A stretch of 64,000 nt of DNA from Gonioctena quinquepunctata (lineage: Eukaryota > Arthropoda > Insecta > Coleoptera > Chrysomelidae). The notes beneath the pieces were generated by a model, which saw only the letters and a list, made by a program, of their open reading frames with translations, did no database searches and had not been told where the DNA came from. Location of the stretch: NCBI GenBank assembly GCA_018342105.1, contig JAFIRS010000999.1:372001-436000 (forward strand). The letters are read 5' to 3'. Below, piece after piece: positions 44,580 to 55,794 of the stretch; position 1 is the stretch's first letter; each line of letters opens with the position of its first letter. Made by a program: the position numbers and the translations under genes.

Positions 44580-45780
44580 ATGAAAATGTCTTGTTTTGAG
44601 AGAGAAAACCAGGGCGTAATTAGAAAAGAAGTTCAATATTTGATCCCAGATAATACCAAAAAATCAAAGACAAGCATTTGGAAGCAGTTTCTAGAATTTT
44701 GCGATGAGAAGTCTTATAATATACACGAACAATGACCTGTTAAACAACTGGCTAGTATTCTTGAAGATCATTCATTTAATATAAGAAAAGCAAATTCGGA
44801 AGAGTACAAAGAAAGTGTTGTGAGAGTAATGTGGAATCCAACTGCGAAACAACTACAGGTAATGTATTATGAAAAATGTGAGGTTAAATTTGATCTGTTT
44901 TCTGACATAACATTTAAAAACGCAAGAGCAGCACGTGATGCCAAACGTAGGGAACTATAAAAAGATTCAACAAAACGAAAGCTCAGTGCTTCGGCGTTAA
45001 GTGACGCAGAATACATGGAGATTGTAGAACTGTAGAAGGAAGATTGTCCAGAAGGTCTTCAACGTAAGATTTTTCACATCGTTTCCCACGAATCAGCTTG
45101 AAGGGGTGGAGAAGGTGCAGCAGCAAGTATTGAATACTTTGTGAACGAGACTGATAATTTGGGCAACTTTACTGGTCGCATAGAGTATAATCCCATTTTT
45201 TCGAAGACAACACAAGGCGTCACAAAATAGTAAGCTGATAGAAAGTGGGTAATTATAAATATAAATAATTCAAGCATATGTCCTGTTCGTCTTTTCAGGA
45301 AGATGATGGAAAAAAGAGGTGATTCTATAGAGACCAATCGTATCCATTTTAGGATCGAAGAAATGCAAAGGGGTGTTATAAGAATTGTCCATTGGGGAAG
45401 AACACGATTTGAACATGGCTTAAATCGACTGCACAGAAGATTGGTGTTGACACAAAAAAACTTAAAATCACGAATCATTCGGCGAGAGCAACTGCAGTGT
45501 CCAATTTGGCAAAAAGGGGAATTGGGGAGCAGCAATTGATTAAAATTACAGGCCATAGCAGCAGTTAATCCATAAAACCCTATTTACAGATGGATAAGGA
45601 CATCATGAAGAAATGCAGTGTAATCCGAATGGCAGCTGCGCCAATGGTTCAGTGTCAAAAATAGTGCAATCGGATGCGAATCAACCATCAATTATAACTT
45701 CTGATAATTGTACATTTAATGTTACAAATAATAATAATGATACTAATAGTAGTGGTCCAAATAATACTAATAATAATTGA
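44580..45780 (+). pseudogene. Crypton-type tyrosine recombinase, inactivated
   Basis: One frame from ATG 44580 reads MKMSCFERENQGVIRKEVQY, TSIWKQFLEFCDEK, ITFKNARAARDAKRREL, KRKLSASALSDAEYMEIVEL, RKIFHIVSHESA-stop-RGGEG, then NLGNFTGRIEYNPIFSKTTQ. It is broken by stops at 44733, 44958, 45033, 45099, 45228 and 45231. In the same frame ICPVRLFRKMMEKRGDS follows. A frameshift between about 45350 and 45470 leads to KITNHSARATAVSNLAKRGI then QQLIKITGHSS and SIKPYLQMD. HxxR, the GH box and Tyr (45581-45583) are the tyrosine recombinase signature. The Asn-rich tail with NCTF ends near 45780. Matches the DUF3504/Crypton layout. Confidence 0.8.
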
Positions 45781-46024
45781 TTATGTTCTTTGTTGGATAA
45801 TATATCGAATTTGCTTATACGGGTGATACAATTATTTTTCTTTAGTTAATATTTAAGCAGCTATAGGTATTCAGATATCAATATCGATGGTTTTATTTCT
45901 AAATCTGTTCTCAATTTTTATTCTAAATTTGTATTGTTTGAAAATAAAGAAATGTGGCTTGTTATCTGAGAGATAATTTTGGACCAAGACTCCAGCTGGT
46001 GGTAGTTCAAACCATTATTCTTGA

Positions 46025-46385
46025 CTTACTTTATTCCACTAAAGTTGGTGGAAATATATTTTGTTACAAGGAATTTGAAGCAGTATTTAGTATTAATTTT
46101 ACACAAAATAATAAAGAATTAATTGATAGTAGCTCAATTTCTCAGTTTTTTTAAAATTCATTCCACTAAAGTTGGTAGGAAATATATATTCTCTTACAAG
46201 GAACTCGTGGTACTTAGTATCAATGAAATTTGCACGTGTAATAATAGGTTAAATAAAATACAATTAATCTACTTTAGTTATACGAAATAACAAAAAATAA
46301 GTCGATAGTAGCTCAGTCTCACAGTTTTTCACAAATTCATTTTACTAAAGTTGGTAGAAAATAATGAAATAGGTATTTGAAAAAA
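46025..46385. repeat. Three imperfect direct repeats
   Basis: The motif TTCCACTAAAGTTGGTRGRAA recurs at about 46035 and 46150, and in TTTTACTAAAGTTGG form at about 46343. The first two are followed by TATATT...CTTACAAGGAA. TAGTAGCTCA...TCTCAGTTTTT precedes the second and third copies. The spacing is 115 and about 190 bases. It lies just downstream of the Crypton and may belong to its 3' region. Confidence 0.65.
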
Positions 46386-46389
46386 TTAT

Positions 46390-48175
46390 GATATAAATTG
46401 GTTAAGCGAGTAAACCAAATAATATGTAATAGTATAATAATAGTTCTCTATTATTTCGAGGAGACATAATTTCTTAGTTACCCACTTTAGTTGAATAAAA
46501 CTTTCACAGAAAAGTTAATAATGGTTTAATTTTTCGTTTTTTTTGTATGAATCTAATCTACTATATAGTCGTCAAAATATAGGTTTTTTCCAAAACGGGC
46601 AGAGTATACAGACAATCAATTAGTTCATTGTAGTTAAACGTATAGAAGGCCATGGAACTCATGTCAAACCTAGTAATCCTAACTTTTGACGTTACCTCAG
46701 TATGAATTATCTAAATAAATTTGTTGTGTTGTAGAGTTTATAAGAATGGAGCGATTTGCAAAATACGTTTTATTCAAGTTTCGTAAGGAAGTTAGTGAAA
46801 TCAAAATGTATCATCGGAATCTGAAATTGTTTACGTATTTATTAGAAGAATGCAGGCCAGAAATTTACTCACCGAATTTGTTTGGGATTATCAAACATCA
46901 TTTGCTTCTGGTGTGTAAAAAATATTGAGCTCTTCATGGATTACAGCAGAATAAGATTGTTTCGAAGTACTACATATATTTTATGAAACATAGACAATTT
47001 ATACATTTTAGTGAATGTTCGCTTTTATATTGCCCATTAAAGAAAGAAGACGTAGCTAAGGACTTTCAACAACATTTAGATGCTTCAGTTAAAAATGATT
47101 GTTTGTATTAAAATATATGTGTTTTTGTAAAAAAAATATTTTCAAGTACCTATTATATGGTAAACTGTTAATAAATGATTTTTACTTATTAACTTATAGA
47201 ATAAATTCGACAAAATCTGAAGTTGAATGTAAATGTTATTTAACCTATAAACGTCAAAAAATTTCCAGTGTAATTTTATGCTCCTTACCCCAAGGAGGAG
47301 GAAAATTCCGGAAAATTGTTTTAGTTGCTATGGTAACGATACAAAATACAGGCTTTTAATTGGTCGAAAATGTTAGGTGTGGAATTTTCAGCAGAATCCA
47401 AAGAAGATAAGAAAGACTATCTTAGAAATTACTATTCTTCACACGTAGTACTTTCAAGATTTCTTGATATGATTCTCGTGTAGATGAAATGTATCCAATA
47501 AATTCTTGGGACATATAAGAATGAAGACTGTGCAGAGTACTGTTTTCGAACAGGTTATATCAATAAAACCAAATTACAATCTCATTTGATCACACTATTC
47601 AACGGTTTCTGACACATAGGAGCTCTGATTATCAGGTGCAATCGAGGAAAATTTGTGTTTGGATGACACAAATAATTCAATGGAAATTTAATGATGAAAA
47701 TTGGTGAACAACCAATGTTTATTTGAATTCTCGACTTTTGACACAGAAAACATCATAGGACCCATCATCAACGAATCGAAGTACTCGAAAGGAAAAAACC
47801 AGAAATTATTATATGGACTTTTTCATTTTCGATGTATTTATTCTTTATTTTTGAGTCTTTTGATCTAATTTTTTTTTTGCGAAAGTGGCACTGGGAAAAA
47901 ATATTCTAGAATTATCAATATCACAATATTTATCAATCACTAATGATATATGATACTAGGGTCTCCAAAGATGATGTTTCCATCGCCAAAGAGGGGAAAC
48001 ACCTTTTAAAACATTCGAATATTTCAAGAATTACCATTTTTTGTGAAACGCTAAAACACGTCAATCATATATTTTCAAGAAGGGAAATCTGTGTCTGTAA
48101 CGTATAATGTAAAAGAGAGTTGGCGGCGTGCAAACAAGATTTTTTTAATTTTTTTTTATATTTTATAAAAAGACA
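46390..48175. other. Unassigned AT-rich DNA
   Basis: Contains small plus-strand frames at 46746-46928 (MERFAKYVLFKFRKEVSEIK...) and 47099-47359 with no recognised motif. The first begins at a reasonable ATG context (AGAATGGAG) but has no supporting signal. No inverted repeats or RNA genes seen. Confidence 0.4.
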
Positions 48176-48179
48176 TATT

Positions 48180-48790
48180 TTTGACCGACGAAAAGACAAA
48201 GGAGGAGGTTTTCTAGTCGACGCGTATATTTTTTTTAAGTATGACCACGCATAACATTTCACATTCGATGGAGTATACCTTGGAGTTGGTCCTATTTGAA
48301 CTTGAAAAAAAAATCAACCTCAAGGGTAGAAAAATAGGGGATAATTATCGTTCACCTACTGAATTCTTACCCGTTAACCGATTGTACCACTCATAATTTT
48401 GTACTGGATTATCCGATTCAGATGATTCTTTCTTCATTGGATAGGGTATACTTCAGAGTTGGTCATATTTGAGTTTGAAAAAGAATAATCTACCCTTGAG
48501 GATGGAAAAATAGGGGACGATTGATTTTTTAACTGTGTACCGATTCTGTTGAAACTTGGTACACATATGTAGTTCTGATGACACTACAACAAATGGGTTC
48601 CTGGAGTCAATTGAGTAGGTAGTCGTTAGTGAATTATAGCTTTAACAAATTAAATTTTTTTAACAAAAAATCAAACCAACGAAAAAAGAAGCTGAAAAGA
48701 AAAAAAATTAAGTGAAGCTTCCCAGTCTAAATGATAACTGAGTTCCTAAATTAATGTGAGTAACTATTTTGGGTCGGCGCCAAACAAATA
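48180..48790. repeat. Dispersed repeat, copy 2 (A forward, B reversed)
   Basis: Block A (48180-48565) matches 39725-40115: GGTTTTCTAGTCGACGCGTA, TATGACCACGCATAAC and GGTACACATATGTAGTT are all shared. Block B (48645-48790) is the reverse complement of 40250-40385, ending GGTCGGCGCCAAACAAA. B also lies at 50725-50865 in forward sense, so B copies flank the foldback element 48934-50567 as an inverted pair. Confidence 0.8.
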
Positions 48791-50186
48791 ATTGACGAAG
48801 ATCATTGAAGACTAGACACAGATGAAAGGGGGTTTCTAGGTATCGATAGAATTTGTTGAAATTTCAGTATAATATACCTAAGGTATATCAGATCAATTCT
48901 TAGCCACAATGATAGCCATTGCATTCGTTGATACAGGGTGTAATCGAAACTCTCTATTTCTTGTCATGAAATAAGCTATTTTGATTTGATAACTTGTAAT
49001 GCGATTATCAAAGTCATAATGCTAAATTTACATATATCCAAAGAATGCCTTCATGACACCATACTAAAAATTCCAATCCATCCCCAATCAGGGGTCGTTT
49101 GTTTGATTTTTCTAATAACTCTGCTGACCGAGGATTTTCAGCTGAGATATTCCATCGAATCGCTGAAATGTAGATTGCACGAAACATATGTTTCATGCCA
49201 CCATGAAAAAATTAAATCATTCCCCTCATAAGGGTAGTTCATACCTGCGATTTTTCGAGAAACTTTTTCACCTACGAGTTTTGGTGATTATATTTCATTG
49301 AAACAGTAGAAAATGACTACATAAAACATAGTATTTGTGCCACCATAGAAAACAAATCAGTCTCCTCATGGGGGTAGTTTATACTTGAGATTTTTTGAGG
49401 AACGGTGCTGACCGGGGGTATTTAATGAATATATTTTATTGAAATGCTGGAAAATGATGATACAAAACATATTATTCGTGCCATTATAGGAAAAATTCAT
49501 ACTTACGAAGATTTTTGCTGAATGAACAAAACATCTTATTTGTGCCACCATAGAAAACAATTGCAATAGTCCCTGCATAAATGTGACTATTGACGTCGAG
49601 ATTGACCATTGATTGTTTATGTTGCATTTCATTCATACATTCTTTGAATATTGATAATATTGGAATTGTACCGGTCAATTCTGATATATATATATATATA
49701 TATTTTATTTTCTATGCGGATTCTTTCAAAATGGATGTATATATTCGAATTCTATTTTTATTTTATTTTTTTAATAAATTAATGATGAGGTTTATATTTT
49801 GATATTTGTATCCTCGGTTACAAGTTTTTCGAAAAATCGCAAGTGTAAACTACCCTTACAAGGAAGCTGATGTGAATTCTTCCTATAGTGGCACGAATAA
49901 TATGTTTTGTGCCATCATATTCCAGCGTTTCAATAGAAATATTAATTGTATATCCCCGGTAAGCAGAGTTCTTCCAGAAATCTCAAGTAAACTACCTCCT
50001 TGAGGGGACAGTCGAATTTTTCATGGTTGCACAAATAACATGTTTTATGCAGTCATTTTCTACCGTTTCAATAGACTATAATCACCGAAAATCATCGTCA
50101 TCAAAGTTTCTCCCCTTATGAGGGGAGTTATTTGATATTTTTTATGGTGACAGAAAAAATACGTTTTGTGCAATCTACATTTCAGC

Positions 50187-50344
50187 ATGAAAGAGAGTAA
50201 TATCGAGGGGACTGTTAAAAACCAAATGGAAGGAATTTAATGGACATAGCCCTCAGAGAGAAAAGTGCTAACCGTAGACACGTGTTTCGGGCTCTCGGCC
50301 CTCATCAGTACGGTGGAGAAGTGCAAGGATGAAAAACACTCAGC
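50187..50344 (-). mobile_element. 153-bp hammerhead-bearing insertion with 5-bp duplication
   Basis: Alignment of the right arm with its left-arm counterpart shows extra sequence exactly between ...CTACATTTCAGC and GTTTCGATGG. The insertion is bordered by TCAGC on both sides (50182-50186 and 50340-50344), a direct target duplication. It has no open frame. On the minus strand it begins AGTGTTTTTCATCC and contains a complete hammerhead ribozyme fold. Confidence 0.75.
50271..50314 (-). ncRNA. Hammerhead ribozyme, canonical core
   Basis: Minus-strand order: stem I 5' strand ACCGTA (50309-50314 on plus), CTGATGA, stem II GGGC-CGAGA-GCCC with four G-C pairs, GAAA, stem III ACAC/GTGT with no loop, C at the cleavage position, and stem I 3' strand TACGGT (50271-50276), which pairs perfectly with ACCGTA. 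Predicted cleavage lies between plus-strand positions 50277 and 50276. Every core nucleotide of the family consensus is present. A loop-less stem III is known for small type I hammerheads in Penelope-like elements and retrozymes, which are proposed to act as dimers. Activity here is inferred. Confidence 0.85.
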
Positions 50345-50724
50345 GTTTCGATGGAATATCTTACAGGAAATCCCCGGTCAGCAGAGTTATTAGAAAAATC
50401 ACAAGTATGAACTACCCGTAAATGGGTGTGAATTGAAATTTATAATATGGTAGCATGAAAGCATTCCTTCATAGATGTAAATTTTGCATTATAATCTTGA
50501 TGATCGCATTACTATATTAAAATCGCTTATTACATAACAAGAAATAGAATGTTTCTATTACACCCTGTATCAACTAATGCAAACGCTATTGGGTCACGCA
50601 GAATCAATCTAATAGGTGTAACACACTAAAATTATATGTAACATACTAAAATTTTAGCAAATTATATCGATGTCATCAAAACGCCGCCGTGCATCATTTT
50701 ACGATTTACCTAATTATATTGCTA

Positions 50725-50865
50725 GTTTGTTGGCGCCGATTCAAAATTAGCTACTCGCATTAATTCAGGAGCTCAGTTATTATTAAGACTGAGGAGGTTT
50801 ATTTAATTTCTTGCTTTGCAGCTTCTTTTTTCGTAGGTTTTACTTCTGGTAAAAAGTTTTTTCAT
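50725..50865 (+). repeat. Dispersed repeat block B, copy 3
   Basis: Starts TTGGCGCCGATTCAAAATTA and ends GGTAAAAAGTTTTTT, matching 40250-40385 in the same orientation. Confidence 0.8.
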
Positions 50866-50869
50866 TCTT

Positions 50870-51371
50870 TGTATCAATGAATAAGGTTTTCGATCTCTAC
50901 ATCAACACCCACGTATATTATAGATACGATATCACTTCTTCTGAGGGAGCGAACATTCCTTCAAATAAATATAATTCATAAGTAGAACACTTACACGGGA
51001 TATTTTTATTCGTTTTTTTTTTATTATCTAATTAGAATTTCAATCCGAAGGTGTGAAAAGCACTTCCATAATCAAAATAAATTCCAAATCAATTATGTCT
51101 CGAGTACTGCATTTTGATAAGAGGGTTGAGAAGGGATGAAAAATATCAGATGTATGTGAATTAACACCTTCAAAATGCAAAAAAATTTAAAAAGTTTTAT
51201 AGCCGATTTCTTTATTTTTTCCGCATATAACCTCGATTGGTCATTTTAATATTATTCTCTTCTCATCCCTATTTTTCAAATCTAATTGGAGAACGTAAAA
51301 TTATAATTCAACAATTCACAAGGCTGATGCCGCAGGCAAAACAAGTTATATAATGCAATGAACAGCGACAT
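50870..51371. other. Unassigned AT-rich DNA
   Basis: No recognised feature up to the TAGAGTA target duplication of the composite element. Confidence 0.4.
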
Positions 51372-51840
51372 TAGAGTACCCAAGTAGCACAGAGTCATAA
51401 AATTTACATAATGACTTTTTATAACGTCTTAAAGACTACGCATTTGCCATGTTTCATAACCAAAAAGTTAATGTACGTTTCATAACTTTTAGGCGTTGCT
51501 ATGATGTTGTAGAGTGGTTATTATGAGAGTACAATAAAGCATTCTCGAGATGAAGTTGTACTGTGGTTTGTACGTGAATGAATTGTATGTGTCGTTAAGT
51601 AAAGCTGAAAAGCAGTTGTGTGAGGTTATTATGACAATGAACATATATATGTAATATACCGTTTATAAACAGATGAACATTGGTCGTGATGACTACATTA
51701 TGTACCTTCAGTTAGATTATTTTTGTTGGTTATATTGTGTTATGTAGGTATTTAGTATTCAGTTCAATAATTTGTAAATATAAATTAAAATGTCATAGCA
51801 AAAATCTAAACTGCCTTACAAGATACCTGAAGCGTATAAA

Positions 51841-54086
51841 CAGGGTGGGGCACCTCATACGACACGGTCCCTGTAAACCAAACCATTAATTTTTTCGGGA
51901 ATTTATCCATTTCATTATATGTATATTGATTAAGGCTGCAAAAGGAAATCATTTTTTGAATGAAACACCCTGAATTCCGTTACAGGTCAGGAAAAAATAA
52001 TATGATTTCATATAAGGTACTATGTACCTTACTATAACCGTTCTCGAGTTATTGATTTTTTTATTAAAATGCTAGGAACAATTGGAAACTAAATAACCTC
52101 GAAATGTATAGAAATCATCCCTTCGAATTCTGCCCAAGCATAAAAGAGGTTTTGGGCTATTGATTTCGATGAAACCAGTATCTCAATATTATACAGAATG
52201 TTCAAAAATCATAGTAACTTTTTTATAATTTCGGACAGAGATAACTTTGTTATTTCTAATAGAACACCCTGTATTTTTTTGGTCTGAACAATATAAAATT
52301 CAATTATCTTTCATTTCATATTGGAGTTCCCTATACATAACCTAAATAGTTTTTCAGATATTGGCTTTTTCAAATAGTAGTTCTCATTTCAATGCATTCT
52401 TTGAATCAAGATAGCTTTGAAACGACATATATTCAACTTGTTGAAAGAATTCTTATTGACAGTTATTGTGTTTCACGTTATTCAAAATATTCACTGAATT
52501 ATTAGCGTCGAAAATGAAAACCTATCCCATTCAAGAACGGATAGATATGATTTTATCGATTGGTGAGTGTTTAGAGAATTGCCTTTTGGCGTCGAGGGTG
52601 TATGCCCAAAAATATCCAGACCGGAACAAGTTGGTTTTCAAACGATTGCTACATCAATTTCGTAGGACTGGAAGTGTTGCTTATGAAAAGTCAAATAGAC
52701 CAAAACCTATCATTGGAAATGAGGAAAATGAATTTCTTATTATGGGATTAATCATAGAAAACCCTCATAGGAGTCAACGTAAGATCGAGAAATATACAGG
52801 GATAAGCAGTCGGAGCATTTCTAGGGTAATAAAAAAAATACAAATTTCACCCGTACCGTATTCAGATGCACCAGGAATTATATGAAATAGACAAGTTTAG
52901 TGAGGATGAACATTTTTTGGATTCCATTTTATTTTTTGATGAATCTACTTTTCATAACAATGGCTGAGTGAACAGACACAACTTCCATTATTATAGTGAC
53001 GTGAATCCTCATTTTTTTTCCGCCTTCTGGATCACCAGAATAGATGATCTGAGGGGAGGAATTATAGGTACACATACCATACTTTTTTTATGGAAACTTG
53101 AATGGTCAAATATTTTTACGAGATGATCTGCCTGAGCTTCTGGAAAATGGGCCGCTGAATATCAGACAACGGATGTGGTTACAATTGGATGGAGCTCCGC
53201 CACATTTCAAATTCAGTGTCAGACAGTTTTTGAATATGTGCTTTCCGAGCACCTACTTTGAATTAAATAAATTTGTGTTTCATATTTTGTTGTTGTTCCA
53301 GTTGAATAATAAAAAAAAATCATATAGTCTGTTTAATGAACTACTGTCAGAATATGAATGTAAATTATAACTTCATTTTAGTGAACAGTGAATATTTTCG
53401 ATAAAGTGAAGTTTAACAACTGTCGATGAGAATTATGTGAGTAAATCAATGAAAGTCGTTTCAAAGCTATCTTGATTCAAAATTCATTGAAATGTGAACT
53501 ACTATTTGAAAAAGCCAATATCTGAAAAACTATGTAGGCTAGGTATAGGGAACCCCAATATGAAATGAAAGATAATTGAATTTTATATTCTTCTGACAAA
53601 TACAGGGTGTTCTATTTGAAATAACAAAGTTATCTCTGTCCGAAATTATAAAAAAGTGACAATGGTTTTTGAACATTCTTATAATATTGAGATACGGGTT
53701 TTATCGAAATCAATAGCCCAAAACCTCTTTTATGCGTCAGAATTCGAAGGGATGATTTCTATACATTTCGATGTTATTTAGTTTCCAATTGTACCTAGCA
53801 TTTTCATAAAAAAATCAATAACTCGAGAACGGTTATAGTTAGGTACATAGTACCTTTATGAAATTATATTATTTTTTCCTGACCTATTCGGAAGCGTTAC
53901 AAAATACAGGGTGTTCCATTTAAAAAACAACTTTGATATGTCACACTTTTTTGATCCACCCTGTAGACTCCAAAGTAATTTCTTTTTGCAGCCTCAATCA
54001 ATATACATATAATGAAATGGAGAAATTCTCGAAAAAATCAATGGTTTGGTTTACAGGGATCGTGTGGTATGGGGTGCCCCACCCTG
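51841..54086 (+). mobile_element. Mariner C, with about 650-bp inverted ends
   Basis: Left end CAGGGTGGGGCACCTCATAC and right end inverse (GTGGTATGGGGTGCCCCACC then CTG) before TATATA. Arms 51841-52490 and 53385-54086 are inverted copies, with matching blocks such as AACCTCGAAATGTATAGAAATC-type and TCAAGATAGCTTTGAAACGAC-type sequence. Only about 900 bp lies between the arms, too little for a complete transposase gene, so the arms overlap its ends or the gene is deleted. Confidence 0.85.
52514..53260 (+). pseudogene. Mariner C transposase, truncated
   Basis: The N-terminal helix-turn-helix part MKTYPIQERIDMILSIGECL to SRSISRVIKKIQISPVPY is open (to 52882). After a shift FFDESTFHN-stop (first Asp) follows near 52940, then DVNPHFFSAFW. 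NGQIFLRDDLPELLENGPLN leads to MWLQLDGAPPHFKFSVRQFL (second Asp near 53190). The third catalytic segment is absent, since the inverted arm begins. Inactive. Confidence 0.75.
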
Positions 54087-54089
54087 TAT

Positions 54090-55080
54090 ATATACCTACC
54101 CCGAAATTAACAGCAGACAAAAATTTTAAGACTTTCGAGAGATTGCAAAAAAAAGTTCATCCGGCCCTGGGTAAGGATGTAACAGGAACAATTTCAGAAC
54201 GGGGAAAGACAATTGAAATGATATATTCAATAATAGTCCTAATATTTTCGACAAGTGAGACTCTTCACTACAGGTCAAAAAAAAGACTGCATAAACACTT
54301 GACAACTTCCAGTCCAATTGAAACCACTGATAAGGTCTGTTAGATTTGCTCTTTGTGCCAAACGGGCCCAGCATAGTCAACACTCGGTATTATCAGTCCA
54401 CTCATTTATTTCTGTCGTGCCTACATTGTATATCTCATGAACAAAAAGGATATCAGGTCATAGCGCTTCGATGCAACGGAATCTTCTCATCCTATCAAAA
54501 ACTCTTCCTGGAAAACGAAAATAAACCCGTTAGCACAATTATTTTGTATGGTGGATGATTCTCACTACCATTAACTTCAATTTTTAGTGGCCACCCATAT
54601 CAGTTATGAGTTATTCTTGCAAGGAGTCTAGCAACTATCGCTTGCATGTGGTTCCATACATTTGTAGATAAATTGTTTATATTGAATCCAGTAGTGTAGG
54701 TTGTCTGATCGTTTTGGATATTAAGTGGAATCATATTACAAGGCTGATGCATCAATTTCAGTCTGATAGGAGATGGAGAACCTGAAAAATAGAGTTATTT
54801 GATATTTTCCGAGTCCTAAGGTTTGTGGTTATGGTACAATCGTCCTGTGGAAATCACCACTACCTGGTGTTATGCCAAATCTTTGAACTACTTACCTTGC
54901 ATCTGTCCTAAGATCTAATCTGTACATCGTCCCCTGGGATTGTATTTGTTTTGACTATCTTTCATGAATTTATAATTTGCTTTCATGACAAATAAACAAA
55001 TTTGAAATGGTTCGTTAGTTTGACATTCACCAATTCGTTTCATAGTACGTGTCAAGTGGATGAATGTTTGACGTTATGAT
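54090..55080. other. Interior of the composite element, no motif recognised
   Basis: Open frames up to 136 codons (53933-54343, overlapping mariner C's end) lack any motif. This is where a transposase of the CCCAAGTAGCACA element might have been, but conceptual translation gives only short stop-rich pieces. Confidence 0.35.
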
Positions 55081-55790
55081 AGACATGTGAAGATCTCCTC
55101 ATTTGCTGACGATACGGCTTTGCTTTCCTCTGCAGCTGACCACTTGATGGGTGTCGTTTATTTGCAAAATGCATTAAACGACCTCCAGCAGTGGTATCTG
55201 GAGTGGAAAATAAAGCTGAATCCTGATAAAACACAGGCGATTTCAATGGGTCGTAAGAGAAACAACCCGGAGAGGGGAGTGACTATCTCTGGAAGGGAGA
55301 TAGAATGGTCAGAGCGGGTCAAGTACCTGGGAGTTACTGTGGACCGCCGGCTCACCTGGAGACCACATGTCAACGTTGTTAGGGACAAAATTGTTGAAAA
55401 GATATGTGCGTTATATCCTCTGATTAACAGGAAGAGTAAGCTCTCCCTCAAAAACAAAGTCATGATTTACAAGATGATATTCAGGTCTGTCATTTTGTAT
55501 GCCTCAGCCGCCTGGGGCCAAATCTGCAGGTCTAGCATTGGCGTCCTGGAACGGGCTCAAATGAGAGTCCTGCGGATGATAACGAACGCTCCGTGGTACG
55601 TGCGGAACGATCGGATACTTGAAGACTTGGATCTGCCTTCCATCAGAAGTATCATCAGAGAACGCAATCAAAAAGTATTTGATTGTGGATTAGCTCACGA
55701 GAATCCGCTCGTGAGGGAAGCCACTGATTATAACATAGACGACCCCTCGTGTTTTAAGCGTCCCAGGCACTCTCTGGGGTGATGGGTTAC
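55081..55790 (+). pseudogene. 5'-truncated jockey-type LINE, RT C-terminal half intact
   Basis: The uninterrupted 231-codon frame (55087-55782) begins within the catalytic motif SSFADDTALLSS, then LQQWYLEWKIKLNPDKTQAI, VKYLGVTVDRRLTWRPHV, a KLSLKNKVMIYKMIFRSVI helix, LYASAAWGQI (YA..W box), then VLERAQMRVLRMITNAPWYV and RNDRILEDLDLPSI. It ends FKRPRHSLG. This is the jockey order from the YADD box to the C-terminus. GC content is clearly higher than the surroundings and the frame is intact, so the insertion is fairly recent. The 5' part is missing. Confidence 0.9.
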
Positions 55791-55794
55791 CTAC

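Larger units (their letters stand above)
48934..50567. mobile_element. Foldback element with repeat-bearing arms
   Basis: Ends CAGGGTGTAATCGAAACTCT and inverse ...TTACACCCTG are flanked by TA. The left arm contains three to four tandem about 140-bp units (near 49060, 49200, 49340, 49490), each with CCCCTCATAAGGGTAGTTCA-type, CTGCTGACCGGGG-type and TTGTGCCACCATAG motifs. The right arm (49800-50520) has the same units inverted. A short TA tract (49684-49703) lies near the centre. There is no transposase. The TA site and CAGGG end suggest mobilisation by a Tc1/mariner-type enzyme. A 153-bp insertion lies at 50187-50344. Confidence 0.85.
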
